Part shown: positions 50,901-63,773 of the stretch, piece by piece
Position numbering within the stretch: position 1 is the first letter of the stretch
Layout of the letters: each line of letters starts with the position of its first letter
Origin: Hydractinia symbiolongicarpus
Lineage: Eukaryota; Cnidaria; Hydrozoa; Anthoathecata; Hydractiniidae
Reading direction: 5' to 3'
Assembly: GCF_029227915.1 (NCBI RefSeq)
Contig: NC_079875.1
Span: 22,935,001 to 22,999,000, forward strand
Length of the DNA stretch: 64,000 bases
Notes under the pieces: generated by a model
What the model saw: only the letters and a program-made list of their open reading frames with translations
Database searches by the model: none
What the model was told of the DNA's origin: nothing
Made by a program: the position numbers and the translations under genes

Positions 50901-53900
50901 ACGTGGAAACATATGAGTGATGTGTAAGACCTTTATTAGGCGGCAAAAGCTCATATTCCAAGTTTAAAGGCCTGCCTACGTAATTGAGAGTGTTTTAAAG
51001 CTATGGCGACAATGAAAACGACTTAGAACGTTGTAACCTATTAAGAGTGGAAGGACTAGACCGATGGTAATCTTTGCAGGCAGGTGGAAACACATTAGTT
51101 ACGTGTAAGATCTTTTTAGACGGCAAACAGCCATATTACAAGGTTTGGTGGCCTTTGCCCGTAATTGACAATGTTCTAAGGCCGTGATATTAAGGAAAAC
51201 GGTTTCAGACGTCAAAGTCCATTGAGAGTGGAAGGACTAGACCGATGATAACTTCCTTAAGGACGTAGAACCGCGTGAATTACTTCTAAGGCTGTTAGTA
51301 GGCTGCAAAAGGCCATATTACCGCTTTTACAGCCCTTTGCCCGTGGTTGACAGTCTTCTGTAGTTCTGTCGTCAAGGAAAACGACTTGGAACGCTGTAGT
51401 CCATTGAGAGTGGAAGGACTAGAGCAATCGTAACTTACCTAGGCACGTGGAAACATATAAGTTACGTGTAAGACCTTTATTAGGCGGCAAAAGCTCATAT
51501 TCCAAGTTTAAAGGCCTGCCTACGTAATTGAGAGTGTTTTAAAGCTATGGCGACAATGAAAACGACTTAGAACGTTGTAACCTATTAAGAGTGGAAGGAC
51601 TAGACCGATGGTAATCTTTGCAGGCAGGTGGAAACACATTAGTTACGTGTAAGATCTTTTTAGACGGCAAACAGCCATATTACAAGGTTTGGAGGCCTGT
51701 GCCCGTAACTGACAATGTTCTAAGGCCGTGACGTTAAGGAAAACGGCTTGAGACGTCAAAGTCCATTGAGAGTGGAAGGACTAGACCGATGATAACTTCC
51801 TTAAGGACGTATAACCGCGTGAATTACTTCTAAGGCTGTTAGTAGGCTGCAAAAGACCATATTACCGCTTTTACAGCACTTTGCCCGTGGTTGACAGTCT
51901 TCTGTAGTTCTGTCGTCAAGGAAAACGACTTGGAACGCCGTAGTCCATTGAGAGTGGAAGGACTAGAGCAATCGTAACTTACCTAGGCACGTGGAAACAT
52001 ATAAGTGACGTGTAAGACCTTTAATAGGCGGCAAAAGCTCATATTCCAAGTTTAAAGGCCTGCCTACGTAATTGAGAGTGTTTTAAAGCTATGGCGACAA
52101 TGAAAACGACTTAGAACGTTGTAACCTATTAAGAGTGGAAGGACAAGACCTATGGTAATCTTTGCAGGCAGGTGGAAACACATTAGTTACGTGTAAGATC
52201 TTTTTAGACGGCAAACAGCCATATTACAAGGTTTGGTGGCCTTTGCCCGTAATTGACAATGTTCTAAGGCCGTGATATTAAGGAAAACGGTTTCAGACGT
52301 CAAAGTCCATTGAGAGTGAAAGGACTAGACCGATGATAACTTCCTTAAGGACGTAGAACCGCGTGAATTACTTCTAAGGCTGTTAGTAGGCTGCAAAAGG
52401 CCATATTACCGCTTTTACAGCCCTTTGCCCGTGGTTGACAGTCTTCTGTAGTTCTGTCGTCAAGGAAAACGACTTGGAACGCTGTAGTCCATTGAGAGTG
52501 GAAGGACTAGAGCAATCGTAACTTACCTAGGCACGTGGAAACATATAAGTTACGTGTAAGACCTTTATTAGGCGGCAAAAGCTCATATTCCAAGTTTAAA
52601 GGCCTGCCTACGTAATTGAGAGTGTTTTAAAGCTATGGCGACAATGAAAACGACTTAGAACGTTGTAACCTATTAAGAGTGGAAGGACTAGACCGATGGT
52701 AATCTTTGCAGGCAGGTGGAAACACATTAGTTACGTGTAAGATCTTTTTAGACGGCAAACAGCCATATTACAAGGTTTGGTGGCCTTTTCCCGTAATTTA
52801 CGATGTTCTAAGGTCGTGATATTAAAGAAAATGGTTTCAGACGTCAAAGTCCATTGAGAGTGGAAGGACTAGACCGATGATAACTTCCTTAAGGACGTAG
52901 AACCACGTGAATTACTTCTAAGGCTGTTATTAGGCTGCAAAAGGCCATATTACCGCTTTTACAGCCCTTTGCCCGTGGTTGACAGTCTTCTGTAGTTCTG
53001 TCGTCAAGGAAAACGACTTGGAACGCCGTAGTCCATTGAGAGTGGAAGGACTAGAGCAATCGTAACTTACCTAGGCACGTGGAAACATATGAGCGACGTG
53101 TAAGACCTTTATTAGGCGGCAAAAGCTCATATTCCAAGTTTAAAGGCCTGCCTACGTAATTGAGAGTGTTTTAAAGCTATGGCGACAATGAAAACGACTT
53201 AGAACGTTGTAACCTATTAAGAGTGGAAGGACTAGACCGATGGTAATCTTTGCAGGCAGGTGGAAACACATTAGTTACGTGTAAGATCTTTTTAGACGGC
53301 AAACAGCCATATTACAAGGTTTGGAGGCCTGTGCCCGTAACTGACAATGCTCTAAGGCCGTGATATTAAGGAAAACGGTTTCAGACGTCAAAGTCCATTG
53401 AGAGTGGAAGGACTAGACCGATGATAACTTCCTTAAGGACGTAGAACCGCGTGAATTACTTCTAAGGCTGTTAGTAGGCTGCAAAAGACCATATTACCGC
53501 TTTTACAGCACTTTGCCCGTGGTTGACAGTCTTCTGTAGTTCTGTCGTCAAGGAAAACGACTTGGAACGCCGTAGTCCATTGAGAGTGGAAGGACTAGAG
53601 CAATCGTAACTTACCTAGGCACGTGGAAACATATAAGTGACGTGTAAGACCTTTAATAGGCGGCAAAAGCTCATATTCCAAGTTTAAAGGCCTGCCTACG
53701 TAATTGAGAGTGTTTTAAAGCTATGGCGACAATGAAAACGACTTAGAACGTTGTAACCTATTAAGAGTGGAAGGACTAGACCGATGGTAATCTTTGCAGG
53801 CAGGTGGAAACACATTAGTTACGTGTAAGATCTTTTTAGACGGCAAACAGCCATATTACAAGGTTTGGTGGCCTTTTCCCGTAATTGACGATGTTCTAAG

Positions 53901-53930
53901 GCCGTGATATTAAAGAAAATGGTTTCAGAC
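47979..53930 (+). repeat. Copied segment (from about 36.7-39.8 kb and 42.9-47.9 kb)
   Basis: The A at 47822 begins with aaagaaaatgg (29692 type) and switches to gataactttcttaagg, after which the sequence follows 36740-39845 at offset 11,239, including attccattttaaagg, gttcaagg, ccgcctttac and acaatagttacg. From 49453 it equally follows 42926 onward at offset 6,527, and that match continues to about 52700. The two sources are themselves copies of each other, so the region records at least two rounds of duplication. Confidence 0.8.
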
Positions 53931-56900
53931 GTCAAAGTCCATTGAGAGTGGAAGGACTAGACCGATGATAACTTCCTTAAGGACGTAGAACCACGTGAAT
54001 TACTTCTAAGGCTGTTATTAGGCTGCAAAAGGCCATATTACCGCTTTTACAGCCCTTTGCCCGTGGTTGACAGTCTTCTGTAGTTCTGTCGTCAAGGAAA
54101 ACGACTTGGAACGCCGTAGTCCATTGAGAGTGGAAGGACTAGAGCAATCGTAACTTACCTAGGCACGTGGAAACATATGAGCGACGTGTAAGACCTTTAT
54201 TAGGCGGCAAAAGCTCATATTCCAAGTTTAAAGGCCTGCCTACGTAATTGAGAGTGTTTTAAAGCTATGGCGACAATGAAAACGACTTAGAACGTTGTAA
54301 CCTATTAAGAGTGGAAGGACTAGACCGATGGTAATCTTTGCAGGCAGGTGGAAACACATTAGTTACGTGTAAGATCTTTTTAGACGGCAAACAGCCATAT
54401 TACAAGGTTTGGTGGCCTTTGCCCGTAATTGACGATGTTCTAAGGCCGTGATATTAAGGAAAATGGTTTCAGACGTCAAAGTCCATTGAGAGTGGAAGGA
54501 CTAGACCGATGATAACTTCCTTAAGGACGTAGAACCACGTGAATTACTTCTAAGGCTGTTATTAGGCTGCAAAAGGCCATATTACCGCTTTTACAGCCCT
54601 TTGCCCGTGGTTGACAGTCTTCTGTAGTTCTGTCGTCAAGGAAAACGACTTGGAACGCCGTGGTCCATTGAGAGTGGAAGGACTAGAGCAATCGTAACTT
54701 ACCTAGGCACGTGGAAACATATGAGCAACGTGTAAGACCTTTATTAGGCGGCAAAAGCTCATATTCCAAGTTTTAAGGCCTGCCTACGGAATTGAGTGTG
54801 TTTTTAAGCTATGGCGACAATGAAAACGACTTAGAACGTTGTAAGCTATTAAGAGTGGAAGGACTAGACCGATGGTAATCTTTGCAGGCAGGTGGAAACA
54901 CATTACTTACGTGTAAGATCTTTTTAGACGGCCAGCAGCCATAATACAAGGTTTGGTGGCCTTTGCCCGTAATTGACAATGTTCTAAGGCCGTGATATTA
55001 AGGAAAACGGTTTCAGACGTCAAAGTCCATTGAGAGTGGAAGGACTAGACCGATGATAACTTCTTTAAGGACGTAGAATCGCGTGAATTACTTCTAAGGC
55101 TGTTATTAGGCTGCAAAAGGCCATATTACCGCTTTTACAGCCCTTTGCCTGTGGTTGACAGTCTTCTGTAGTTCTGTCGTCAAGGAAAACGACTTGGAAC
55201 GCCGTAGTCCATTGAGAGTGGAAGGACTAGAGCAATCGTAACTTACCTAGGCACGTGGAAACATATGAGCGACGTGTAAGACCTTTAATAGGCGGCAAAA
55301 GCTCATATTCCAAGTTTAAAGGCCTGCCTACGTAATTGAGAGTGTTTTAAAGCTATGGCGACCATGAAAACGACTTAGAACGTTGTAACCTATTAAGAGT
55401 GGAAGGACTAGACCGATGGTAATCTTTGCAGGCAGGTGGAAACACATTAGTTATGTGTAAGATCTTTTTAGACGGCAAACAGCCATATTACAAGGTTTGG
55501 TGGCCTTTGCCCGTAATTGACGATGTTCTAAGGCCGTGATATTAAGGAAAATGGTTTCAGACGTCAAAGTCCATTGAGAGTGGAAGGACTAGACCGATGA
55601 TAACTTCCTTAAGGACGTAGAACCACGTGAATTACTTCTAAGGCTGTTATTAGGCTGCAAAAGGCCATATTACCGCTTTTACAGCCCTTTGCCCGTGGTT
55701 GACAGTCTTCTGTAGTTCTGTCGTCAAGGAAAACGACTTGGAACGCCGTGGTCCATTGAGAGTGGAAGGACTAGAGCAATCGTAACTTACCTAGGCACGT
55801 GGAAACATATGAGCGACGTGTAAGACCTTTATTAGGCGGCAAAAAGCTCATATTCCAAGTTTAAAGGCCTGCCTACGTAATTGAGTGTGTTTTTAAGCTA
55901 TGGCGACAATGAAAACGACTTAGAACGTTGTAAGCTATTAAGAGTGGAAGGACTAGACCGATGGTAATCTTTGCAGGCAGGTGGAAACACATTACTTACG
56001 TGTAAGATCTTTTTAGACGGCCAGCAGCTATAATACAAGGTTTGGTGCCCTTTGCCCGTAATTGACAATGTTCTAAGGCCGTGATATTAAGGAAAACGGT
56101 TTCAGACGTCAAAGTCCATTGAGAGTGGAAGGACTAGACCGATGATAACTTCTTTAAGGACGTAGAATCGCGTGAATTACTTCTAAGGCTGTTATTAGGC
56201 TGCAAAAGGCCATATTACCGCTTTTACAGCCCTTTGCCTGTGGTTGACAGTCTTCTGTAGTTCTGTCGTCAAGGAAAACGACTTGGAACGCCGTAGTCCA
56301 TTGAGAGTGGAAGGACTAGAGCAATCGTAACTTACCTAGGCACGTGGAAACATATAAGTTACGTGTAAGACCTTTAATAGGCGGCAAAAGCTCATATTCC
56401 AAGTTTAAAGGCCTGCCTACGTAATTGAGTGTGTTTTTAAGCTATGGCGACAATGAAAACGACTTAGAACGTTGTAAGCTATTAAGAGTGGAAGGACTAG
56501 ACCGATGGTAATCTTTGCAGGCAGGTGGAAACACATTACTTACGTGTAAGATCTTTTTAGACGGCCAGCAGCCATAATACAAGGTTTGGTGCCCTTTGCC
56601 CGTAATTGACAATGTTCTAAGGCCGTGATATAAAGGAAAACGGTTTCAGACGTCAAAGTCCATTGAGAGTGGAAGGACTAGACCGATGATAACTTCTTTA
56701 AGGACGTAGAATCGCGTGAATTACTTCTAAGGCTGTTATTAGGCTGCAAAAGGCCATATTACCGCTTTTACAGCCCTTTGCCCGTGGTTGACAGTCTTCT
56801 GTAGTTCTGTCGTCAAGGAAAACGACTTGGAACGCTGTAGTCCATTGAGAGTGGAAGGACTAGAGCAATCGTAACTTACCTAGGCACGTGGAAACATATA

Positions 56901-58850
56901 AGTTACGTGTAAGACCTTTATTAGGCGGCAAAAGCTCATATTCCAAGTTTAAAGGCCTGCCTACGTAATTGAGAGTGTTTTAAAGCTATGGCGACAATGA
57001 AAACGACTTAGAACGTTGTAACCTGTTAAGAGTGGAAGGACTAGACCGATGGTAATCTTTGCAGGCAGGTGGAAACACATTAGTTACGTGTAAGATCTTT
57101 TTAGACAGCAAACAGCCATATTACAAGGTTTGGAGGCCTTTGCCCGTAATTGACAATGTTCTAAGGCCGTGATATTAAGGAAAACGGTTTCAGACGTTAA
57201 AGTCCATTGAGAGTGGAAGGACTAGACCGATGATAACTTCTTTAAGGACGTAGAATCGCGTGAATTACTTCTAAGGCTGTTATTAGGCTGCAAAAGGCCA
57301 TATTACCGCTTTTACAACCCTTTGCCCGTGGTTGACAGTCTTCTGTAGTTCTGTCGTCAAGGAAAACGACTTGGAACGCTGTAGTCCATTGAGAGTGGAA
57401 GGACTAGAGCAATCGTAACTTACCTAGGCACGTGGAAACGTATAAGTTACGTGTAAGACCTTTATTAGGCGGCAAAAGCTCATATTCCAAGTTTAAAGGC
57501 CTGCCTACGTAATTGAGCGTGTTTTAAAGCTATGGCGACAATGAAAACGACTTAGAACGTTGTAACCTATTAAGAGTGGAAGGACTAGACCGATGGTAAT
57601 CTTTGCAGGCAGGTGGAAACACATTAGTTACGTGTAAGATCTTTTTAGACGGCAAACAGCCATATTACAAGGTTTGGAGGCCTTTGCCCGTAATTGACAA
57701 TGTTCTAAGGCCGTGATATTAAGGAAAACGGTTTCAGACGTTAAAGTCCATTGAGAGTGGAAGGACTAGACCGATGATAACTTCTTTAAGGACGTAGAAT
57801 CGCGTGAATTACTTCTAAGGCTGTTATTAGGCTGCAAAAGTCCATATTACCGCTTTTACAACCCTTTGCCCGTGGTTGACAGTCTTCTGTAGTTCTGTCG
57901 TCAAGGAAAACGACTTGGAACGCTGTAGTCCATTGAGAGTGGAAGGACTAGAGCAATCGTAACTTACCTAGGCACGTGGAAACGTATAAGTTACGTGTAA
58001 GACCTTTATTAGGCGGCAAAAGCTCATATTCCAAGTTTAAAGGCCTGCCTACGTAATTGAGCGTGTTTTAAAGCTATGGCGACAATGAAAACGACTTAGA
58101 ACGTTGTAACCTATTAAGAGTGGAAGGACTAGACCGATGGTAATCTTTGCAGGCAGGTGGAAACACATTAGTTACGTGTAAGAGGTTTTAAGACGGCAAA
58201 TAGCCATATTACAAGGTTTGGAGGCCTGTGCCCGTAACTGACAATGTTCTAAGGCCGTGATATTAAGGAAAACGGTTTCAGACGTCAAAGTCCATTGAGA
58301 GTGGAAGGACTAGACCGATGATAACTTCCTTAAGGACGTAGAACCGCGTGAATTACTTCTAAGGCTGTTAGTAGGCTGCAAAAGGCCATATTACCGCTTT
58401 TACAGCACTTTGCCCGTGGTTGACAGTCTTCTGTAGTTCTGTCGTCAAGGAAAACGACTTGGAACGCTGTAGTCCATTGAGAGTGGAAGGACTAGAGCAA
58501 TCGTAACTTACCTAGGCACGTGGAAACATATGAGTGACGTGTAAGACCTTTATTAGGCGGCAAAAGCTCATATTCCAAGTTTAAAGGCCTGCCTACGTAG
58601 TTGAGAGTGTTTTAAAGCTATGGCGACAATGAAAACGACTTAGAACGTTGTAAGCTATTAAGAGTGGAAGGACTAGACCGATGGTAATCTTTGCAGGCAG
58701 GTGGAAACACATTAGTTACGTGTAAGATCTTTTTAGACGGCAAACAGCCATATTACAAGGTTTGGAGGCCTGTGCCCGTAGTTGACAATGTTCTAAGGCC
58801 GTGATATTAAGGAAAACGGTTTCAGACGTCAAAGTCCATTGAGAGTGGAA
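53261..58850 (+). repeat. Segment paired with 29.1-34.2 kb
   Basis: This is the partner of 29148-34190 at offsets 24,113 to 24,657. The trimer at 54349 carries the rare tacggaattgag in C, as at 30128. The trimer at 56526 has ccagcagccataatac, gtgccc and gatataaagg, and has no exact partner. Private changes include gcgaccatg (55368), gacagcaaac (57104) and a cluster of substitutions at 58184-58201. Confidence 0.8.
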
Positions 58851-59789
58851 GGACTAGACCGATGATAACTTCCTTAAGGACGTAGAACCTCGTGAATTAC
58901 TTCTAAGGCTGTTAGTAGGCTGCAAAAGGCCATATTACCGCTTTTACAGCCCTTTGCCCGTGGTTGACAGTCTTCTGTAGTTCTTTCGTCAAGGAAAACG
59001 ACTTGGAACGCTGTAGTCCATTGAGAGTGGAAGGACTAGAGCAATCGTAACTTACCTAGGCACGTGGAAACATATAAGTTACGTGTAAGACCTTTATTAG
59101 GCGGCAAAAGCTCATATTCCAAGTTTAAAGGCCTGCCTACGTAATTGAGAGTGTTTTAAAGCTATGGCGACAATGAAAACGACTTAGAACGTTGCAAGCT
59201 ATTAAGAGTGGAAGGACTAGACCGATGGTAATCTTTGCAGGCAGGTGGAAACACATTACTTACATGTAAGATCTTTTTAGACGGCAAACAGCCATATTAC
59301 AAGGTTTGGTGGCCTTTGCCCGTAATTGACAATGTTCTAAGGCCATGATATTAAGGAAAACGGTTTCAGACGTCAAAGTCTATTGAGAGTGGAAGGACTA
59401 GACCGATGATAACTTCCTTAAGGACGTAGAACCGCGTGAATTACTTCTAAGGCTGTTAGTAGGCTGCAAAAGGCCATATTACCGCTTTTACAGCCCTTTG
59501 CCCGTGGTTGACAGTCTTCTGTAGTTCTGTCGTCAAGGAAAACGACTTGGAACGCTGTAGTCCATTGAGAATGGAAGGACTAGAGCAATCGTAACTTACC
59601 TAGGCACGTGGAAACATATAAGTTACGTGTAAGACCTTTATTAGGCGGCAAAAGCTCATATTCCAAGTTTAAAGGCCTGCCTACGTAATTGAGAGTGTTT
59701 TAAAGCTATGGCGACAATGAAAACGACTTAGAACGTTGTAACCTATTAGGAGTGGAAGGACTAGAAGGATGGTAATCTTTGCAGGCAGG

Positions 59790-61418
59790 TGGAAACACAT
59801 TAGTTACGTGTAAGATCTTTTTAGACGGCAAACAGCCATATTACAAGGTTTGGAGGCCTGTGCCCGTAACTGACAATGTTCTAAGGCCGTGACGTTAAGG
59901 AAAACGGCTTGAGACGTCAAAGTCCATTGAGAGTGGAAGGACTAGACTGATGATAACTTCCTTAAGGACGTAGATCCGCGTGAATTATTTCTAAGGCTGT
60001 TATTAGGCTGCAAAAGGCCATATTACCGCGTTTACAGCCCTTTGCCCGTGGTTGACAGTCTTCTGTAGTTCTGTCGTCAAGGAAAACGACTTGGAACGCT
60101 GTAGTCCATTGAGAGTGGAAGGACTAGAGCAATCGTAACTTACCTAGGCACGTGGAAACATATAAGTGACGTGTGAGACCTTTATTAGGCGGCAAAAGCT
60201 CATATTCCAAGTTTAAAGGCCTGCCTACGTAATTGAGAGTGTTTTAAAGCTATGGCGACAATGAAAACGACTTAGAACGTTGTAACCTATTAAGAGTGGA
60301 AGGACTAGACCGATGGTAATCTTTGCAGGCAGGTGGAAACACATTACTTACGTGTAAGATCTTTTTAGACGGCAAACAGCCATATTACAAGGTTTGGTGG
60401 CCTTTGCCCGTAATTGACAATGTTCTAAGGCCGTGATATTAAGGAAAACGGTTTCAGACGTCAAAGTCCATTGAGAGTGGAAGGACTAGACCGATGATAA
60501 CTTCCTTAAGGACGTAGAATCGCGTGAATTACTTCTAAGGCTGTTATTAGGCTGCAAAAGGCCATATTACCGCTTTTACAGCCCTTTGCCCGTGGTTGAC
60601 AGTCTTCTGTAGTTCTGTCGTCAAGGAAAACGACTTGGAACGCTGTAGTCCATTGAGAGTGGAAGGACTAGAGCAATCGTAACTTACCTAGGCACGTGGA
60701 AACATATAAGTTACGTGTAAGACCTTTATTAGGCGGCAAAAGCTCATATTCCAAGTTTAAAGGCCTGCCTACGTAATTGAGAGTGTTTTAAAGCTATGGC
60801 GACAATGAAAACGACTTAGAACGTTGTAACCTATTAAGAGTGGAAGGACTAGACCGATGGTAATCTTTGCAGGCAGGTGGAAACACATTAGTTACGTGTA
60901 AGATCTTTTTAGACGGCAAACAGCCATATTACAAGGTTTGGTGGCCTTTGCCCGTAATTGACAATGTTCTAAGGCCATGATATTAAGGAAAACGGTTTCA
61001 GACGTCAAAGTCTATTGAGAGTGGAAGGACTAGACCGATGATAACTTCCTTAAGGACGTAGAACCGCGTGAATTACTTCTAAGGCTGTTATTAGGCTGCA
61101 AAAGGCCATATTACCGCTTTTACAGCCCTTTGCCCGTGGTTGACAGTCTTCTGTAGTTCTGTCGTCAAGGAAAACGACTTGGAACGCTGTAGTCCATTGA
61201 GAGTAGAAGGACTAGAGCAATCGTAACTTACCTAGGCACGTAACACATGAGTGACGTGTAAGACCTTTATTAGGCGGCAAAAGCTCATATTCCAAGTTTA
61301 AAGGCCTGCCTACGTAATTGAGAGTGTTTTAAAGCTATGGCGACAATGAAAACGACTTAGAACGTTGTAAGCTATTAAGAGTGGAAGGACTAGACCGATG
61401 GTAATCTTTGCAGGCAGG
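59790..61418 (+). repeat. Trimers paired with 23.3-26.1 kb
   Basis: The trimers at 59790 and 60334 match 23348 and 23892 (ccgcgtttac, gaatcgcg; offset 36,442). The trimer at 60878 matches 25524 (ccatgatatt, tctattg, agtagaagg, cacatgag; offset 35,354). The pairing skips the units equivalent to 24436 and 24980. The C of the last trimer starts gcacgtaacacatgag, a 3-bp loss at about 61242 that makes this trimer 541 bp. Confidence 0.7.
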
Positions 61419-61780
61419 TGGAAACACATTACTTACGTGTAAGATCTTTTTAGACAGCAAACAGCCATATTACAAGGTTTGGTGGCCTTTGCCCGTAATT
61501 GACAATGTTCTAAGGCCGTGATATTAAGGAAAACGGTTTCAGACGTCAAAGTCCATTGAGAGTGGAAGGACTAGAGCAATCGTAACTTACCTAGGCACGT
61601 GGAAACATATAAGTTACGTGTAAGACCTTTATTAGGCTGCAAAAGCTCATATTCCAAGTTTAGGGGCCTGCCTACGTAATTGAGAGTGTTTTAAAGCTAT
61701 GGCGACAATGAAAACGACTTAGAACGTTGTAACCTATTAAGAGTGGAAGGACTAGACCGATGGTAATCTTTGCAGGCAGG
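61419..61780 (+). repeat. Irregular dimer A/B-C (362 bp), copy 4
   Basis: Hybrid A/B occupies 61419-61599 and C 61600-61780, with the junction in 61550-61575. The A part reads gacagcaaacagccatatt and tttcagacg, unlike copies 1-3 (ccttatta, ttttagacg). The unit before it still matches the unit before copy 1, so this may be a diverged relative of the same event or an independent exchange at the same place. Confidence 0.88.
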
Positions 61781-62867
61781 TGGAAACACATTACTTACGT
61801 GTAAGATCTTTTTAGACGGCAAACAGCCATATTACAAGGTTTGGTGGCCTTTTCCCGTAATTGACAATGTTCTAAGGCCATGATATTAAGGAAAACGGTT
61901 TCAGACGTCAAAGTCTATTGAGAGTGGAAGGACTAGACCGATGATAACTTCCTTAAGGAGGTAGAACCGCGTGAATTACTTCTAAGGCTGTTATTAGGCT
62001 GCAAAAGGCCATATTACCGCTTTTACAGCCCTTTGCCCGTGGTTGACAGTCTTCTGTAGTTCTGTCGTCAAGGAAAACGACTTGGAACGCTGTAGTCCAT
62101 TGAGAGTAGAAGGACTAGAGCAATCGTAACTTACCTAGGCACGTGGAAACACATGAGTGACGTGTAAGACCTTTATTAGGCGGCAAAAGCTGATATTCCA
62201 AGTTTAAAGGCCTGCCTACGTAATTGAGAGTGTTTTAAAGCTATGGCGACAATGAAAACGACTTAGAACGTTGTAAGCTATTAAGAGTGGAAGGACTAGA
62301 CCGATGGTAATCTTTGCAGGCAGGTGGAAACACATTACTTACGTGTAAGATCTTTTTAGACGGCAAACAGCCTTATTACAAGGTTTGGTGGCCTTTGCCC
62401 GTAATTGACAATGTTCTAAGGCCGTGATATTAAGGAAAACGGTTTCAGACGTCAAAGTCCATTGAGAGTGAAAGGACTAGACCGATGATAACTTCCTTAA
62501 GGACGTAGAACCGCGTGAATTACTTTAAGGCTGTTATTGGGCTGCAAAAGGCCATATTACCGCTTTTACAGCCCTTTGCCCGTGGTTGACAGTCTTCTGT
62601 AGTTCTGTCGTCAAGGAAAACGACTTGGAACGCTGTAGTCCATTGAGAGTGGAAGGACTAGAGCAATCGTAACTTACCTAGGCACGTGGAAACATATAAG
62701 TTACGTGTAAGACCTTTATTAGGCGGCAAAAGCTCATATTCCAAGTTTAAAGGCCTGCCTACGTAATTGAGAGTGTTTTAAAGCTATGGCGACAATCAAA
62801 ACGACTTAGAACGTTGTAACCTATTAAGAGTGGAAGGACTAGACCGATGGTAATCTTTGCAGGCAGG

Positions 62868-63229
62868 TGGAAACACATTAGTTACGTGTAAGATCTTTTT
62901 AGACGGCAAACAGCCATATTACAAGGTTTGGTGGCCTTTGCCCGTAATTGACAATGTTCTAAGGCCGTGATATTAAGGAAAACGGTTTCAGACGTCAAAG
63001 TCCATTGAGAGTGGAAGGACTAGAGCAATCGTAACTTACCTAGGCACGTGGAAACATATAAGTTACGTGTAAGACCTTTATTAGGCGGCAAAAGCTCATA
63101 TTTCAAGTTTAAAGGCCTGCCTACGTAATTGAGAGTATTTTAAAGCTATGGCGACAATGAAAACGACTTAGAACGTTGTAAGCTATTAAGAGTGGAAGGA
63201 CTAGACCGATGGTAATCTTTGCAGGCAGG
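62868..63229 (+). repeat. Irregular dimer A/B-C (362 bp), copy 5
   Basis: Hybrid A/B occupies 62868-63048 and C 63049-63229, with the junction in 62999-63024. The A part carries attagttacg, unlike the acttacg of the other four, and the C ends gtaagctatt with gagtatttt (private). The trimer before it (62325) has the ccttatta of copy 1 but an intact B, with a 1-bp loss in ttactttaagg. Confidence 0.88.
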
Positions 63230-63773
63230 TGGAAACACATTAGTTACGTGTAAGATCTTTTTAGACGGCAAACAGCCATATTACAAGGTTTGGAAGCCTG
63301 TGCCCGTAACTGACAATGTTCTAAGGCCGTGACGTTAAGGAAAAGGGCTTGAGACGTCAAAGTCCATTAAGAGTGGAAGGACTAGACTGATGATAACTTC
63401 CTTAAGGACGTAGAACTGCGTGAATTACTTCTAAGGCTGTTATTGGGCTGCAAAAGGCCATATTAACGCTTTTACAGCCCTTTGCCCGTGGTTGACAGTC
63501 TTCTGTAGTTCTGTCGTCAAGGAAAGCGACTTGGAACGCTGTAGTCCATTGAGAGTGGAAGGACTAGAGCAATCGTAACTTACCTAGGCACGTGGAAACA
63601 TATGAGTGACGTGTAAGACCTTTATTAGCCGGCAAAAGCTCATATTCCAAGTTTAAAGGCCTGCCTACGTAATTGAGAGTGTTTTAAAGCTATGGCGACA
63701 ATGAAAACGACTTAGAACGTTGTAAGCTATTAAGAGTGGAAGGACTAGACCGATGGTGATCTTTGCAGGCAGG

